Source: Limnephilus marmoratus (Eukaryota; Arthropoda; Insecta; Trichoptera; Limnephilidae). Taken from it: DNA of 64,000 bases. Position numbers and translations under genes: made by a program. The notes beneath the pieces are model-generated. The model had not been told where the DNA came from and did no database searches. It saw only the letters and a list, made by a program, of their open reading frames with translations. How positions within the stretch are numbered: position 1 is the first letter of the stretch; the number at the start of each line of letters is the position of its first letter. Of the stretch, positions 33,631 to 45,421 are shown in pieces. Location: contig OU862922.1 in the NCBI GenBank assembly GCA_917880885.1, positions 248,001 through 312,000 of the forward strand, in the 5' to 3' direction.

Positions 33631-35204
33631 GAAACCGTTTCTTACTAGACTAATAAAATTGTTGTTAAGTCCCAACATAATACCGCATGCACATTTTTAA
33701 ACAGTTTATGAAATTTAATGTTTACAATATCTGTATTTAATACGTTATGTTATGGTTTCAGTTATTAGTTATTACGTTGCAAGATGGATTGTTTACACAG
33801 AGTAAACACAAGCCACTGTGGGAGTAATTTTAAATGAGAAGAGAAGCCCTGAATAGAATAGACTACCGTTAGACTAAAAATATGTATAGACAAAGCTATA
33901 GAGTTCAGGAGGGTCTAGCACGGACAATCAATAAACCCCCTATATCAATACGATATTGACCAAATCCGTCATCTATGGTCAGGTATTATTATTTGTGATC
34001 ACGGTCAACAATTGGTAAGACATATTTCCGTCCGAAGATTGATAAATTTTAGCCCGGACTCAATAGTATCAGATAAGCTTCGGTTAATTGTCAATATACG
34101 CATTTATTTGTAAAATGCAAAATTACTGACTTGTTAAGAGCGTTTAACCAGCCAGCGGACGAAAATCCACATTTCGTCGAAAGTTGTTCTTACGATCGTA
34201 CAGGGCGGTTACAATGAGAAAGATTAATTATTCTCCGTCTAAAATCTTTTTTGAAAATGACGTATTTCCGGTTTTCTCTGGTAATGCCCTCTTAATGAAC
34301 GGGGCTCTTAGATTTGAAAAAGTCATATAAGCGATGCATAGACGTAAATAATTCAACTAAGACCCGACCAACTTATTCCGTTCGATATTTGAGAAATTAA
34401 AGTGGTTGAAATATGACTTAAGACCTGATTAACTAATTAACTCCCGTTTAGCGTCAAAAAGTAAATGCGATGTAAATGCCAATGCATATTTAGGTTAATA
34501 TTTCAAGTCAAGATTGCCAATTTATTAATATTTTTACGTAATTGCTTGGCGTTTGACATTTCGTAGGGTCAATTCATAGAAAATAACTTCAGTGTTGCCA
34601 GCGTATATCGATTTCTTAATTATTCTCTGTTAATATCGGCTCGGCTGTCAACGGTGAAACCATGCTCGGGACATCGATGTAAAATCATCGATTGATCGAT
34701 CGATCGATCCGATACTGAAAGCTATCGATTTCACCGTGCCAGAGCTCCAGGTCCATAGCATCCACAAATTTGGCATACTCTTGCTAAAATTTCAAACTGT
34801 GGCTGTGGAATCTTACTATGATAGTTAGTTTATTTTTTAAAGTGTAGGCTTGATCAAAAATCATCACGTTGGGAGTTGGTTAATTGACAGTAAAAATAAA
34901 ATTACTTAGACCATCGTATTATGACTGCATTTAACAAGTGACATAGATTTGATGTGTGAAAATAGTAAAAATCATAGTCTGACATCTGACATGCAATTGA
35001 AAAGATAGAATGAGTGTGAATATTTGATTGTTGCTTTGGCTTCGTATTAATTTGGCAGAAATAAAGCAATCGTCATGTAGTTGAATTTCTCCAAAGCAAT
35101 CTACATAAAAAGAGGAATGTTAGCATTAAAAAATTGATTGCAATTATTTCTGTTATGTTTATTATTAATTAAAGAAAGCTAGCCTGAGGACTTGACGGAT
35201 ATTA
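33631..35204. other. Stretch without recognised genes
   Basis: No motif or family member was recognised. A short (gatc)n run at about 34695-34710 lies between two 'atcgat'-rich blocks. Confidence 0.4.
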
Positions 35205-35860
35205 TTAAGAGGAAATACTAGCTGCGCTTTTCTATACAAACGTATTCCCCGTTTATCTCTCTGGATTTTGACCCTAGAGCAAAATTTTTTTTTACATAAT
35301 ATAGATATTGACCACTAGCGTGTCGGTACGTTTTGTTTTTTTTGATAATTTACTTCTCATAGAAGTTACGACCTTCCAAAAATGAATAAAATTGCCTAAT
35401 TTAAACGCCGTCAAAAAACGTTCAGTATACAAACTAAACAATGTATTTTGAAAAAAAGCAAAACGTACCGACATAGAATATTTTCTTTTAATACAGTTAG
35501 TGAAAAAAAATTTTTAAATCCGTCCAGTTTTGGAGAAGAAAAATGGGGAATACAAAACATCGATTTCGAAGATTTTATTTAGGTATTTTCGGCCCGACGT
35601 GCAGGTGTCCCTTTCGCTCATTTCTCCTGAGGGGGGCCGGGGAACGTGGGTTTTGACAAATACATACATATAATGCGAAGTAGTGATGTAAAGAATTTTA
35701 TCGGTAGACTAGTGTTGTCCTTGCCCGAGTAATCGATATTTTTTATTCGTTTTTTTTCTGTTTAGTGACTCATCGCGGTATACCAATACTGACCGAGCTT
35801 TCATACTAAAATTGTGCAAAATTAAATTTTTTTATGTCAAGTACTATAATAAATTTTCAA
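35205..35860 (-). mobile_element. Unit B, copy 2
   Basis: Inverted counterpart of 1721-2373 with high identity throughout, again starting at TTAAGAGGAAATACTAG. It includes the internal hairpin. It is followed by family A and then the YqaJ gene in the same order as copy 1, so the two form a widely spaced inverted pair about 33 kb apart. Confidence 0.8.
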
Positions 35861-36271
35861 TTTGGGAGGCGTTTTAGGTATCATCGCCCCGGGAACCATT
35901 TATTGGATAACCAACACCCCCGCCACTTGGTCACCGCAAGTGGTCCTCTATGTTTGGTGACAGAGCCTGGGTTCCCGGGTTCACGGATGAGGTCTGCATG
36001 GGTTTTGGTGGCGGATAATTTTGTCCACTTACTGCGTGGCGGGCCGGATTGGGAGAAACTGGAAGAGGAAGATCTTTTGATCTCTACAGCTGGACTCTCC
36101 ACCATCATTTCATACTTTTACCTACCTTTTCCCTACCCAAAACTTCCTTTCCTTCCTTATCCTAAAAATACCCTCCACACAGCTTCTCCAATGATGTCCA
36201 ACAACTTCTCCAACAAAGTCCCTGAGCGATTATTTTTCCTCGGTGCCTCCAATGTGAGGTTTATGTTTTTA
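35861..36271 (-). repeat. Family A repeat, copy f
   Basis: The family start 'tttgggaggcg' abuts unit B as in copy b. The hairpin end is altered: 'caacttctcc' repeats expand it and one inner arm is degraded ('gtccctgagcgattattttt'). Confidence 0.8.
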
Positions 36272-36339
36272 AAAAAAATCTGTTTCAAATTTTTAGTTGA
36301 GAGTCGCTTACATTGCCTTCAGTGATTAATTGAAATTTT

Positions 36340-37925
36340 TTGTTTGTAAACACTTTATTGTACAAAATTTTTTACCACTATACAATGAATTTTAAACAAT
36401 TTATGATTTAGATCTTTCTCTCGCCGGTAAATTTCTTGATATGCGACCGTCAATTGTTTCTGGTAAAAGGCATTGGTGGTAGAAGTTTTTCTAACAGTGG
36501 TTCAATTTTTTGCCAGATTGAATCGTCCCTTTCAATTTTTTCATACGGCAAACCTTTAGGACTCCACACGACAAAATAACAGTATTTACGACGAGTAATG
36601 TGTAACTGGCCTTGTACTTGGTAGAAGTAATTGTATTCCGTTTTAATGTTGAAGCATTGTCTTCAATTTTACAGTTATCAATTTTTTTTGTTCAAATCCT
36701 TCTTCTGGTGACATATTTACTATACTATATGGGCATTTCACTTCAATTATAGAATCCTTGCCAAAAAGGCCATCCGGACTTGCCGCTAAAAAGTTTTTGT
36801 TTTCATCGATAAATAGTCCACAGGCGAATACCTCTAATTTTGTTTCTTTTGTAAATTGCTCAATTGCTTGGTTTTCATTTTCTTTCCCATAATTTGTGGG
36901 CATATTTCCTTTAAATGGCGAGTACAGTAGCGAGTTTAATACTCTCGCAACTGAAGTTTTTGGCCGTAGCTTACATATTTTTGTCCAAAGTTAGAAGCTG
37001 TAAGCCGCTTACGCCTTTCAATTGTCCACAAATTATTATTGCTTTGGCCCACCGTATTCCTTTCGAGTTCATCCTTATTCGATGGAGATAATTCTTTGAA
37101 AAATTCCTCTTTATCGTTTCAAATAATTCAGCTGGCATATCTGGATCTAATTCCAATTGACCATAATTTTCATCAGGCCCTGTAACTTTTTTTCTCTTTT
37201 CTGTCGTGTTTTCGTAATACCTTAGTTTTATTTTTCGACACCTCTGCATTGTCTCCTTCGAACGTCGTTTTCTTTCAATAAAATGCTTCGTGTAGTTGCC
37301 AGGACTGTGGCCTTGGATTTTTTTTGTATTCGTGAATGGGTTATCATTTCACTATTCCACGAAGTTACTGCTCAAGAAGCTCAACTGCTGAAGTTATCCC
37401 ATTTTTGTAAAATTTGCTCTTTTTCCGCCTATAAATTTGGCTATAACGTTGTTGAATTGCTCCACAGTGTTATTTGTCACGTTAATAATAAGACTTTCTG
37501 CATTTGCTATTAGAGACGACAATAATTGTTGAATATCAGTCCTGTTCCACAATCTTGAAGATCGCTTACTAAATTTGGATCATTAGTATACTTCTCCGAC
37601 TTGCAATAGTATGACGAACATTTTGTATGATCACCAAAAACATGGTTTGCGGCATTTTTTTGTCCATTTTCAGATTTTTTACTTTATCACTTTGTGCCGT
37701 GTTTTCTTGCTCTTTTCTGTAATTTACTGCTCAAACTATAGCTTTTCTCATACGTAAAACGTTTGCTTCAACCTTTTTCCTTATGTGAACTGGTACAAAG
37801 CCTTTAGCGTTGTTGGTTTTTTTTCTAAGTGCTTTTATTTTATTGCAAAAATTGCGAAGTAAGTGATTTTTGCACTTTTTTTTGTACTATGAAGTTGGGC
37901 CTGAAGCCTTGGGTTGAAGTTTCGC
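36340..37925 (-). pseudogene. YqaJ-nuclease gene, copy 2 (Mutator-like protein with YqaJ domain)
   Basis: Minus-strand coding pieces in order: CRNHLLRNFCNKIKALRKK (about 37.87 kb), LLINVTNNTVEQFNNVIAKF and GGKR (about 37.45 kb), NTKKIQGHSPGNYTKHFIER, MPAELFETIKRNF and the YqaJ core. The core shows KLRPKTSVARVLNSLLYSPF, NYGKENENQAIEQF, FLAASPDGLFGKD and IIEVKCPYS, then QVQGQLHITRRKYCYFVVWS and PKGLPYEKIERDD. The Asp of SPDG and the E-x-K of EVKC are the catalytic residues of the PD-(D/E)XK fold and are present. The upstream blocks resemble the transposase-like region of arthropod proteins with a C-terminal YqaJ domain, perhaps MULE-related (inference). Several frameshifts and stops. Confidence 0.75.
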
Positions 37926-38013
37926 TAATATTGTCTTCATGTAATTAAATATTACAATTTAAGGTTTTATAAAGTTGAAAATAAAAATAAAAAGTTTTGA
38001 AGTTTAAAAAAAT

Positions 38014-38260
38014 TATATTTATTTTATTTATTTATTTATTGTTTCTTTACACTGTAGGTAAAAATGTTTACAATACAATTTGTTACCTCACTAGGACAAG
38101 CCTGTGTTGAGGTTAACAATAATTATACAAGTTAACAAAATAACACAAAATTATACAGATTTTGAAAGAACAATATTGTTGTATTTCTTACAGATTGAGA
38201 TTATGGGTACCCAGTACCCACTAAACTGATGGCGCTAGGTAGTACATTAATGTAGACTTT
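38014..38260 (-). mobile_element. LINE 3'-UTR fragment related to LINE-2
   Basis: The A-rich tail on minus ('tttatttatttattg' on plus) and the hairpin block 'ctcactagg(a)caagcctgtgttgagg' parallel the LINE-2 3' UTR. No coding part remains. It abuts the upstream end of the YqaJ gene. Confidence 0.65.
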
Positions 38261-38720
38261 TAGGGTGACCATAGTTTTGAGATCTGATTCAAAATAAAAT
38301 AAAGTATTTTTTTGTTTTGTTTTTAAGATTAAGTTGTAAATAATAAATATATGTTTGTTTCCTTTATTTCAAACTGACTGTAATAAATATTTAAAAAAAA
38401 TGTGTAGGTAAATCTATCTATAGGTAAAAGACCAACATTTTTTATTGAATTTTGAACGAACTAACACATCCTTTTTTGTATTTACTGCTTAAAGAAACTC
38501 AAAAATACAGGAGTACAAATCAAACCTCAGCAAGCGATATATCTAACATTTTAAACATTATTATTTACAAACATGTCAACTCACACGTATGATACACACA
38601 ACACAATAAATCCATTTAGATTTAATTGTCTAATAAAATATGTAAGTGCTTTTATCTTTTTCGTTATCGTAATTTTAATTAGAAAAAAACTTAAGGTGGG
38701 CTATTTTTAAACCTTTTTTA

Positions 38721-39469
38721 TCTCTACATATTATAAAGTAAAGTCCCCCGCGCCGTCTTTCTGTCTGTCTGTCTGTCTGTTCGCGATAAACTCGAAAACT
38801 ACTGAACGGATTTTCATGCGGTTTTCACCAATAGATAGAGTGTTTCGTGAGGAAGGTTTACGTATGTAATTTGTCAAGGATTTGTGTAAATTGGTTGAAA
38901 CATAACGATAATTGTTAGAAGTGTCGGAAAAATTCCAGCCGCCTGGTAGCTTTCATCGAAAACGCTGCCTAATCCTTTTGGGATATAACAAAACAACGCT
39001 TGGTGGGATATTCCTCTTTTATAGATCTACAAAAAAGTCCGCGATGGCATATATCTATCTTTTACTATACGCATTCTATCTTCTTATCTTATTATTCTTA
39101 TCAATTGCATTTTAGATATAATGTGTATAGTAAGCTATCCGTAAAAGATAGATATATGCCTTCGCGGACTTTTTTGTAGATCTATAAAAGAGGAATATCC
39201 CACCATTAATTGTTTTGTTATATCCCAAAAGGATTGTGCAGCGTTTTCGATGAAAGCTACCAGGCGGCTGGACTTATTTCCGACACTTCTAACAATTATC
39301 GTTATGTTTCAACCAATTTACACAAATCATTGACAAATTGCATACTTAAACCTTCCTCACGAAATACTCTGTATATTGGTGAAAACCGCAGGAAAATCCG
39401 TTCAGTAGTTTTCGAGTTTATCGCGAATAGACAGACAGACGGCGCGGGGGACTTTATAATATGTAGAGA
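38721..39469. repeat. 749-bp palindrome of Helitron 5' halves
   Basis: Arms 38721-39070 and 39124-39469 are inverted copies with a low percentage of differences and a 53-bp AT-rich centre. Both outer ends are TCTCTACATATT preceded by A on their own strand, so each arm looks like a proper Helitron 5' end, and neither arm has a 3' end. Confidence 0.9.
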
Positions 39470-39882
39470 TAGAGATAATCGGTCAAAAATACATTTTTGT
39501 TGCATATGCATTTTTGAGTTTTTTTTTTAATAAGATAGGTAAGTGCCAAATTATATGAGTAGAAATTTAAGTTTTGTGGTATCATCATCATTACATAGTA
39601 TAAAATGAAGTCGCTCAAAATGTATGTGCGCATAAATCTTTTAAACTACGCAACAGATTTTCATGCGGTTTTCACCAATAGATAGAGTGATTTAAGAGGA
39701 AGGTTTATGTGTATAATAAATGCTTATTATAGTAGAGAAAAGCCAAGAAATTCAAATATTCAATTTAGGCAAAGGGCAGCGCGCAGCGGGCAGCTGGCGA
39801 GCGGATGGTGTGGATTTTATAAAGGTTGGGTAAATGGCGTTGTGTTTCGTTAGCCACAGCAACGTGTGGCCGGGTCTGCTAG
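38721..39882 (+). mobile_element. Helitron-like element with duplicated, inverted 5' end
   Basis: It starts TCTCTACATATTATAAAG after an A, with the insect-typical 'gaaaactactgaacgg' block and a (ctgt)n run. It ends GGCCGGGTCTGCTAG before a T, the expected Helitron 3' terminus. The first 749 bp are a palindrome (listed separately). The 'cagattttcatgcggttt' block appears a third time at 39655, suggesting a further overlapping copy that supplies the 3' end. No Rep/helicase is encoded. Confidence 0.7.
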
Positions 39883-40913
39883 TTATTAATAAAATAAAAA
39901 CAAAATTATATGTTTATTTCGAATTATAAAATTTGAAAGCGTATTTCATCATCTTTCAAAAACAGTTTTTAGTTTTCGGATGCGTTCACAAATATTAAAG
40001 TTATTTGGAATTTATTGGAAAGCGGAAATATTTTGACTTTTCGAAAAACAGGCCCGAGGCCTGAGAGGTTAATACTAATTTTCAATAATAACTAATGTAT
40101 CATAGAGAATAATCATATGTATGTATATAATAATTCGATGTAGTTGGTTTGACTGCATATTTATAAACGCAAATACAGTGAAAACTTTAAAACTACTAAC
40201 CTACATAGAGTTCTAGTAAAATAATTCGTAATTTGTCGGTAATAAGCGTGAACAGAAGACATTGTTACAATACCTATCGACGATATTTATAAATAACCGA
40301 CAATAGCAGACCTCGTGCGTTTAAAAATAATGGGCCCTTTTTCTGTCACACCGCAAGGCCGATTCAAAAACTTCATTAGCGACGAAATAAGTCGAAACAT
40401 GCTTTATCTAAACAGAATATTGGATATGGCGGTATGAGGCGAAAGACGGTAGGCATGAGATGCAGAGGGGGCGAGAGGGTGTACAAGCCAAACACTCACG
40501 TGGTCTCACCAACACATCGATAGCTAGTTCTTTTTTGAGCGCGGTGCGATAGCGAGAATTTTTTAAAATACCTACCGTCGAGATTTCTCACCGGTGCTAT
40601 TACCTCTTAAGAATCATTCTCGTTACCATCGATGTAATTAGCCGATGAATCAGCAGATCATGGTTGTTAATTGCAGTTACCAAATAAAAATAATATTATC
40701 ATTAGTTTTAAGCCAAATGGTACTTTCAAAACTCAAATTATTTATTAAAGATACAGCAAACGTAAAAACGATTAATGGTCCTATTGAATGTCAGGATAAT
40801 AATTAGAGTCTTTAAGCACCCGGCGCATTAACCAAGAATAAGAACTGTAGGGAGTTGCAACAGTTTATTTATTTACTAAAAAGATAGGTTAACATATAAG
40901 CTGCTCATCTCAC
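39883..40913. other. Stretch without recognised genes
   Basis: AT-rich with a GC-richer patch at 40430-40530. No motif, TIR or family member was seen. Confidence 0.4.
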
Positions 40914-41334
40914 TTTTTAATTTTTTTATGTGAATACCGCACAAGATTTCCAATTGCTCCCAACCTTCTGGAGCCAGTGAGACTATGGCATCCTCAGTGG
41001 GGGTATTTTGTGAGGCTGAAGGTGGCAGGGAAGGGAATGAGATAGAGAAAAGGAAGGCTTGGCAGAAGTTACTGGCTATTCAGATCTGGTCACCAAACAC
41101 GGCTAAAGCCGTTTCAAGCAACGTTTAAATTCTAAAAGATGGTCTTAAACCAGGGCGATACTAAGAGTATCTTCCACTCTGGAACGTGCCGCAAATATAC
41201 TATGTATAATTTTTAAATGATTAAATTGTGAAATAACACAACTAAATCAAATAAAAATTTACTAGCGTACACCGGGATTTGAACCCGCGACTTTCAAATT
41301 GCTAGTCGAGAGCCTTACCCCCCCCCCCCCGACC
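40914..41334 (-). mobile_element. tRNA-derived SINE (family S), copy interrupted by a MITE
   Basis: On the minus strand the head carries B-box GGTTCAAATCCCGG near 41280, followed by the linker, the 'gcggcacgttccagagtgg' block, the 'accagatctgaatagcca' block and the 3' 'ctcactggctccagaaggtt' end with a degraded A tail at about 40914-40928. The head is cut at the C-run 41317-41330 by a MITE; a degraded remainder may continue after 41728. Confidence 0.85.
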
Positions 41335-41719
41335 GCGTATTTACAATCCCTAACGCGTTTCAGTCGCTTTAAATTTTCAATATCTAAATTTAAATATTTA
41401 GAAATAAAATTATTAATTTCTAATATACACATTGGACAGATAATTTTATCTAGATTTAAGAACAATTTTCGTTTTTCCAAAGTGATAAAAAATTATTAAT
41501 GTAGAGGTGTATTTACAATATATGGGAATAATATTAAAATTTAAATGTTTAGAATTAAAATTATTAATTTCTAATATACACACCAGAAAGATTATTTTAT
41601 CTAGATTTTAGAACAATTTTTGTTTTTGCAATGTGATAAAAAATAACTAATATAGAGGTATATTTAAAATGGAAATTGTCGTTACCGCGACTGAATCGGT
41701 ATAGGTTTTGTAAATACGC
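41335..41719. mobile_element. Mutator-like MITE, 385 bp, 9-bp TSD
   Basis: The termini 'gcgtatttac' and 'gtaaatacgc' extend into imperfect TIRs (both carry a 'ttcagtcgc' block). The flanks are CCCCCGACC at 41326-41334 and 41720-41728. Nine-bp duplications are typical of the Mutator superfamily; the C-run leaves the first bases of the duplication slightly ambiguous. The interior consists of two tandem copies of about 148 bp (41377-41520 and 41530-41672; 'ttattaatttctaatataca' in both). Confidence 0.75.
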
Positions 41720-41728
41720 CCCCCGACC

Positions 41729-42740
41729 ACTAGGGCTTCCTGTGCCGAGATGTGCAGCTTTAGCTATAATAGAAATAAATAAAAAATACATATAAACTTA
41801 AAGCACAACATCTAATTATTGATGTACAGCAAAAACATTCGATATTTTAGCGATGGTGTCATGAAATTCGCAAAGTTTTTCCTGTCTTTTTTGATAAAAT
41901 TTTTTAAGACAAAAACCATTTTCAAGTAGCTTTGATTTAAATCACATTTACTGCAAAAAAATAAGAAAATGCCAAATTATTCTTCGTTTTCTCTATCAAT
42001 TATTATTCTTCCATAAGAAAAAAGAAAAAGCCTCACTTTATATCTACTTTATATTGTTTCTTCGTTTTTTCTTTATCAGTGATTAAGGAAATTTTGAGTA
42101 CGCAAGACCGTAGTTATTTTAGGTTAGGATTAGTTACCCTCTCCAGAATGCGCAATAAAGATAAATAATAATATGAGAAACAATAAAGACCTTATCAGAA
42201 TATAAACATAAGTGGGTACCTAAATTGCACATTGCACAGGTGTACAATTGAACCCGACGTCAATTACCCGTGTTATAATAATAGTGTATGCATGTATTGG
42301 AAAGGTCGGACTGGCAGCGGTTTACCTGTTTTCCGTATATACCTAATACAATAATAACACTATTGCAGGCCAAAGTCAAACGGATCGTATGTCACATACA
42401 ACGGTCCGTGAAAATGTCACAATGGAGGCAGTACCTACCCGGTGCCCGTTGTAGCGCCTGTACCTAGCCACTAGATACCGATACAGATAAATGTGGGCGT
42501 TTTACACGATAATGCTTTCTTCGTCGAGTTTCATACGGTTTCTCTTTCACGAACGGGATGAGGTGCTCTATTTTGGTATCGATTTTCGCACAGTTTAAGA
42601 TGGCGGACATTATTTGACGTCTGCTGTCTGTCACCCTTTAACGGTTTAACGTAACCGTATTAGTGGAAATGTTGGATGATTAGGTGTTGCATTTAAAATA
42701 CATGTTCATATAAAAGTACTAAAATCTTACGTGATTATTA
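41729..42740. other. Stretch without recognised genes
   Basis: No coding domain. Apart from a possible degraded SINE head at 41729-41750, nothing was recognised. Confidence 0.4.
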
Positions 42741-43050
42741 TTTTTTTTAATTAATAGCTCCACAAAGGAGACCCAGAGGAATACAATTTCCCTCATGACC
42801 TATTTCATCTACGGGGATGCTGTGTGGAGGGTATTTTAAAAGAAAGGAAGGAGAGGAAGTACTGGGTAGAAAAATGTATAAGGGGTGGTTAGGACTCTGG
42901 CGGTCAGTGAGTACAAGAGTGAAGGACCTCCCTCAATCAGTCTCTCCCAATCCGGCCCGTCTGGCAATAAGTGAGCAGACGCATCGGTAGCAAAAATCTA
43001 GACAAACCTCACCCCTTGAACCCGGGCACACCTGCTTCGTCACCAAAAGT
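42741..43050 (+). repeat. Family A repeat, copy g
   Basis: It runs from the T-run and hairpin ('tagctccacaaaggagaccc', 'gatgctgtgtggagggt') to 'gcttcgtcaccaaaagtg'. The distal third is missing and an internal segment is deleted. Confidence 0.83.
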
Positions 43051-43563
43051 GAAATGTGAAAATAAAAAATGCTTTAATGTGATCTATGATTATGTTTAAG
43101 GCGTCGCCATTTCTTTACGTTTTAGTATCGTGTAAAGCAAAAAAAAATCATATTTCATAGAGTTTTTACATGGGATTGATTTAAAAAAACGTCGTGTAAA
43201 CCGCCCAGGAGTGTAGGCACTAGGCAAAGCTAGTATAGTGTATGCTAGGCATGAAGCATGCACAGTTACAATATACTGTATACTGTGTGTCACGATACTC
43301 TGAACGGGAGAGACGTAGACGGTTTCACGGACGCTCAATCACAACACATAAAGGCGCTACGTAGCTCTGGTTCGGTCAGATGATGAATGTGAGAAGCGTG
43401 CGGTCTTTGTATCGGGAAGTGGATAGCGGACCAAAACAGGCGAGCCTTTGCAAATGCCTAAAAAGCCAATAATCCCAAAATAACCCACTTCAATAAGGAC
43501 TGTTTCGTGGGAGGAGAATCTTTAGAGTAATTCATTGGGTATACATATATTTATATTGTATTA
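43051..43563. other. Stretch without recognised genes
   Basis: Moderately GC-richer than average, but no domain, splice-supported frame or repeat was seen. Confidence 0.35.
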
Positions 43564-43775
43564 TGTAGTTGCAGTGGCGTAGCTAGCATGGGTGGCACCC
43601 GGGGCGGAAAACGCGGTGTCACCCCCCCCCCCCAGCTAGCTAGCTTCAATTTTAATAAGCTGCAAAAATCTAGAGAATATAATTTGCTGGCATGAAAACA
43701 TAAAAACCAATATTTAGGTTAAAACCAGTTTTGTGTTCAGAGTGTAACGATAAAATTTTAATCGTGAAATAGTAA

Positions 43776-43903
43776 AGAGGCGTTCAAGTATAACGTAACG
43801 CAATTTTTGAAAATGTTTGACCCTCTCTCCCCCCATGCAACGCGCCGTAACATCTTTCTGTACCTCCCTCCCCCTAAACGTTACGTAACACCCAAGTGAC
43901 TAT
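43776..43903. mobile_element. Nested MITE of the 'ttacgtaacg' type
   Basis: 'gcgttcaagtataacgtaacg' (left) and the inverse of 'cgttacgtaacacccaagtg' (right) form imperfect TIRs around a C-rich interior ('gaccctctctcccccc', 'gcgccgtaac'). The design is common among insect MITEs. TSD unclear. Confidence 0.6.
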
Positions 43904-43939
43904 TTTTTACCTAAAAGTCTCAATTAAATTGCGCAAAGT

Positions 43940-44155
43940 TTTGGAAAGTCGCTTAAAAAGTCGCTTAAAATGTTTAGTGACCAGATCTGAATAGCCAGGT
44001 ACTTCCCAACCTTCCTCTTCCCCACCTCCTTCCCCTCCCCACTACCTTCAGCCTCACAACATACCCCAATTGGGGATGCCATAGTCTCACTGGCTCCAGA
44101 CGGGAGCAGTTGAGATTCTTGTGCGGTATTCACTGTAAAAAAAAAAAAAAAAAAA
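43940..44155 (+). mobile_element. SINE family S, 5'-truncated copy with poly(A)
   Basis: It covers 'agtgaccagatctgaatagc' to 'ctcactggctccagacggg' and ends with 19 A's at 44137-44155. It lacks the tRNA head. It is nested in the 43.6-kb hAT, hence younger than it; the long pure A tail agrees. Confidence 0.85.
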
Positions 44156-44429
44156 CCTTTTTCTCGTTTTAATCGCGTTGGCGGTAAAAATAAAACAAGA
44201 GATTTCAAACTCGCAATAGGTGCATGCGAATATTGTTTATTTTATTGTTTTAAATTGTAATTCATAAACAAATTGGGAAAATATTATTATTTTTATCGGC
44301 CTTGCATTCCTTCCGGATCTCCACAATTTAATACTACTATCTACTGTCTTACCTTTAATACACCTACATGGTTTTACAACGCATATTTTGTTTTACATTA
44401 GCTAAACTGAGGAGGCCCTGAAGAAAGTA

Positions 44430-44864
44430 ATTTTACAAAGGTTTCCATATGGAGCAACACTTTACTCCACTATGATTCATAAGCTTACTCAGAGAAGGTT
44501 TCCATATGGAGCAACACTTTACTCCACTATGATTCATAAGCTTACTCAGAGTGGAGTAAAACCTTTTTCATGGTCTGAATGCAGTTATACAAGTCCTCAA
44601 AATGAAGATTTAAAAGTCCACAGTATGATTCCCAGAAGAGAAAAACCTTCTTCATGTCCTGATTGTAACTATTCGTGTTCTCAAAAGGGATACATAAGAA
44701 GTCAGTTGCTGACTCAGTGTGGAGAAAAACCTTTTTCATGTTCCAACTGCAACTATTCATGTACTATGAAGAGAAATCTAAAAATCACACGTTTACCGAC
44801 AGTGGAAAAAAACCTATTTCATGTCCTGAGTGCAACTATTCTTATTCTCGAAAAAAATAACTAA
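44430..44864 (+). pseudogene. C2H2 zinc-finger array remnant inside a hAT
   Basis: The plus-strand frame contains four degenerate fingers with recognisable linkers: KPFSWSECSYTSPQNEDLKVH, then REKPSSCPDCNYSCSQKGY, GEKPFSCSNCNYSC and, in another frame, KKPISCPECNYSYSRK. GEKPF is the canonical linker between Kruppel-type fingers, which bind DNA through a Cys2-His2 zinc site. Most second histidines and several hydrophobic positions are lost and the frame shifts near 44.81 kb. Upstream, a 57-bp unit (19 codons, 44441-44554) is duplicated in frame. The array was presumably captured from a host zinc-finger gene. Confidence 0.7.
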
Positions 44865-45421
44865 AACGGTACTTGCTAACTCACAGTGATGAAAAAACCT
44901 TTTCTTACCTTGTGTTTCAAAGTGGTCTTTCAGCACTAATAAACCCGCTAACACAATAATAACTTCTTCACTAATTCACGTCAGTCCATAGATAACAATT
45001 CACTTCACGAGTCTACGTCAATCACAATATACGAACGAAATTAGAATGACACAAGGAATATTTCAAGGAAATCCCCGACTGAGCTAGGAACAAAAAAAAA
45101 CATTTTTCGGGAATCCCCGACCAACCAAGCCATAGAGCAAAATAACAGTCAGTGTTAACGTGTAAAATATTTTTTACGGCAATTTTGCACTTTCGTAAGT
45201 TTTTCTCCACGTTCGAGTGTCACCCCCTCCTCGGGTGGCACCCGGGGCGGTCCGCCCCCCCGCCCCCCCCCCCCCTCGCTACGCTACTGTGTAGTTGTGT
45301 AAATAAATAAAGAATTCAACATCGATCTTCTTATTTTCTTTCAAACAAATTTGTGTGACACATACAGTATTCAGGATCCATCACGCTGAATCTCCATAAA
45401 AATACCACGAACGGGAGAGTG

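Larger units (their letters stand above)
43572..45289 (+). mobile_element. hAT element, 1718 bp, carrying zinc-finger remnants
   Basis: The ends 'cagtggcgtagctagc' and '(c)tcgctacgctactg' are inverted. They are flanked by the identical 8-mer TGTAGTTG at 43564-43571 and 45290-45297. Subterminal 'ggtggcacccggggcgg' occurs at both ends in direct orientation. The interior contains a nested MITE, a SINE 3' fragment and a C2H2 zinc-finger region instead of a transposase. The C-runs at both ends may be imperfectly sequenced. Confidence 0.9.

Noticed and set aside
44472..44864. Functional host zinc-finger gene
   Set aside because: Most zinc-ligand histidines are lost, the frame shifts, and it lies between hAT termini with an exact target duplication.
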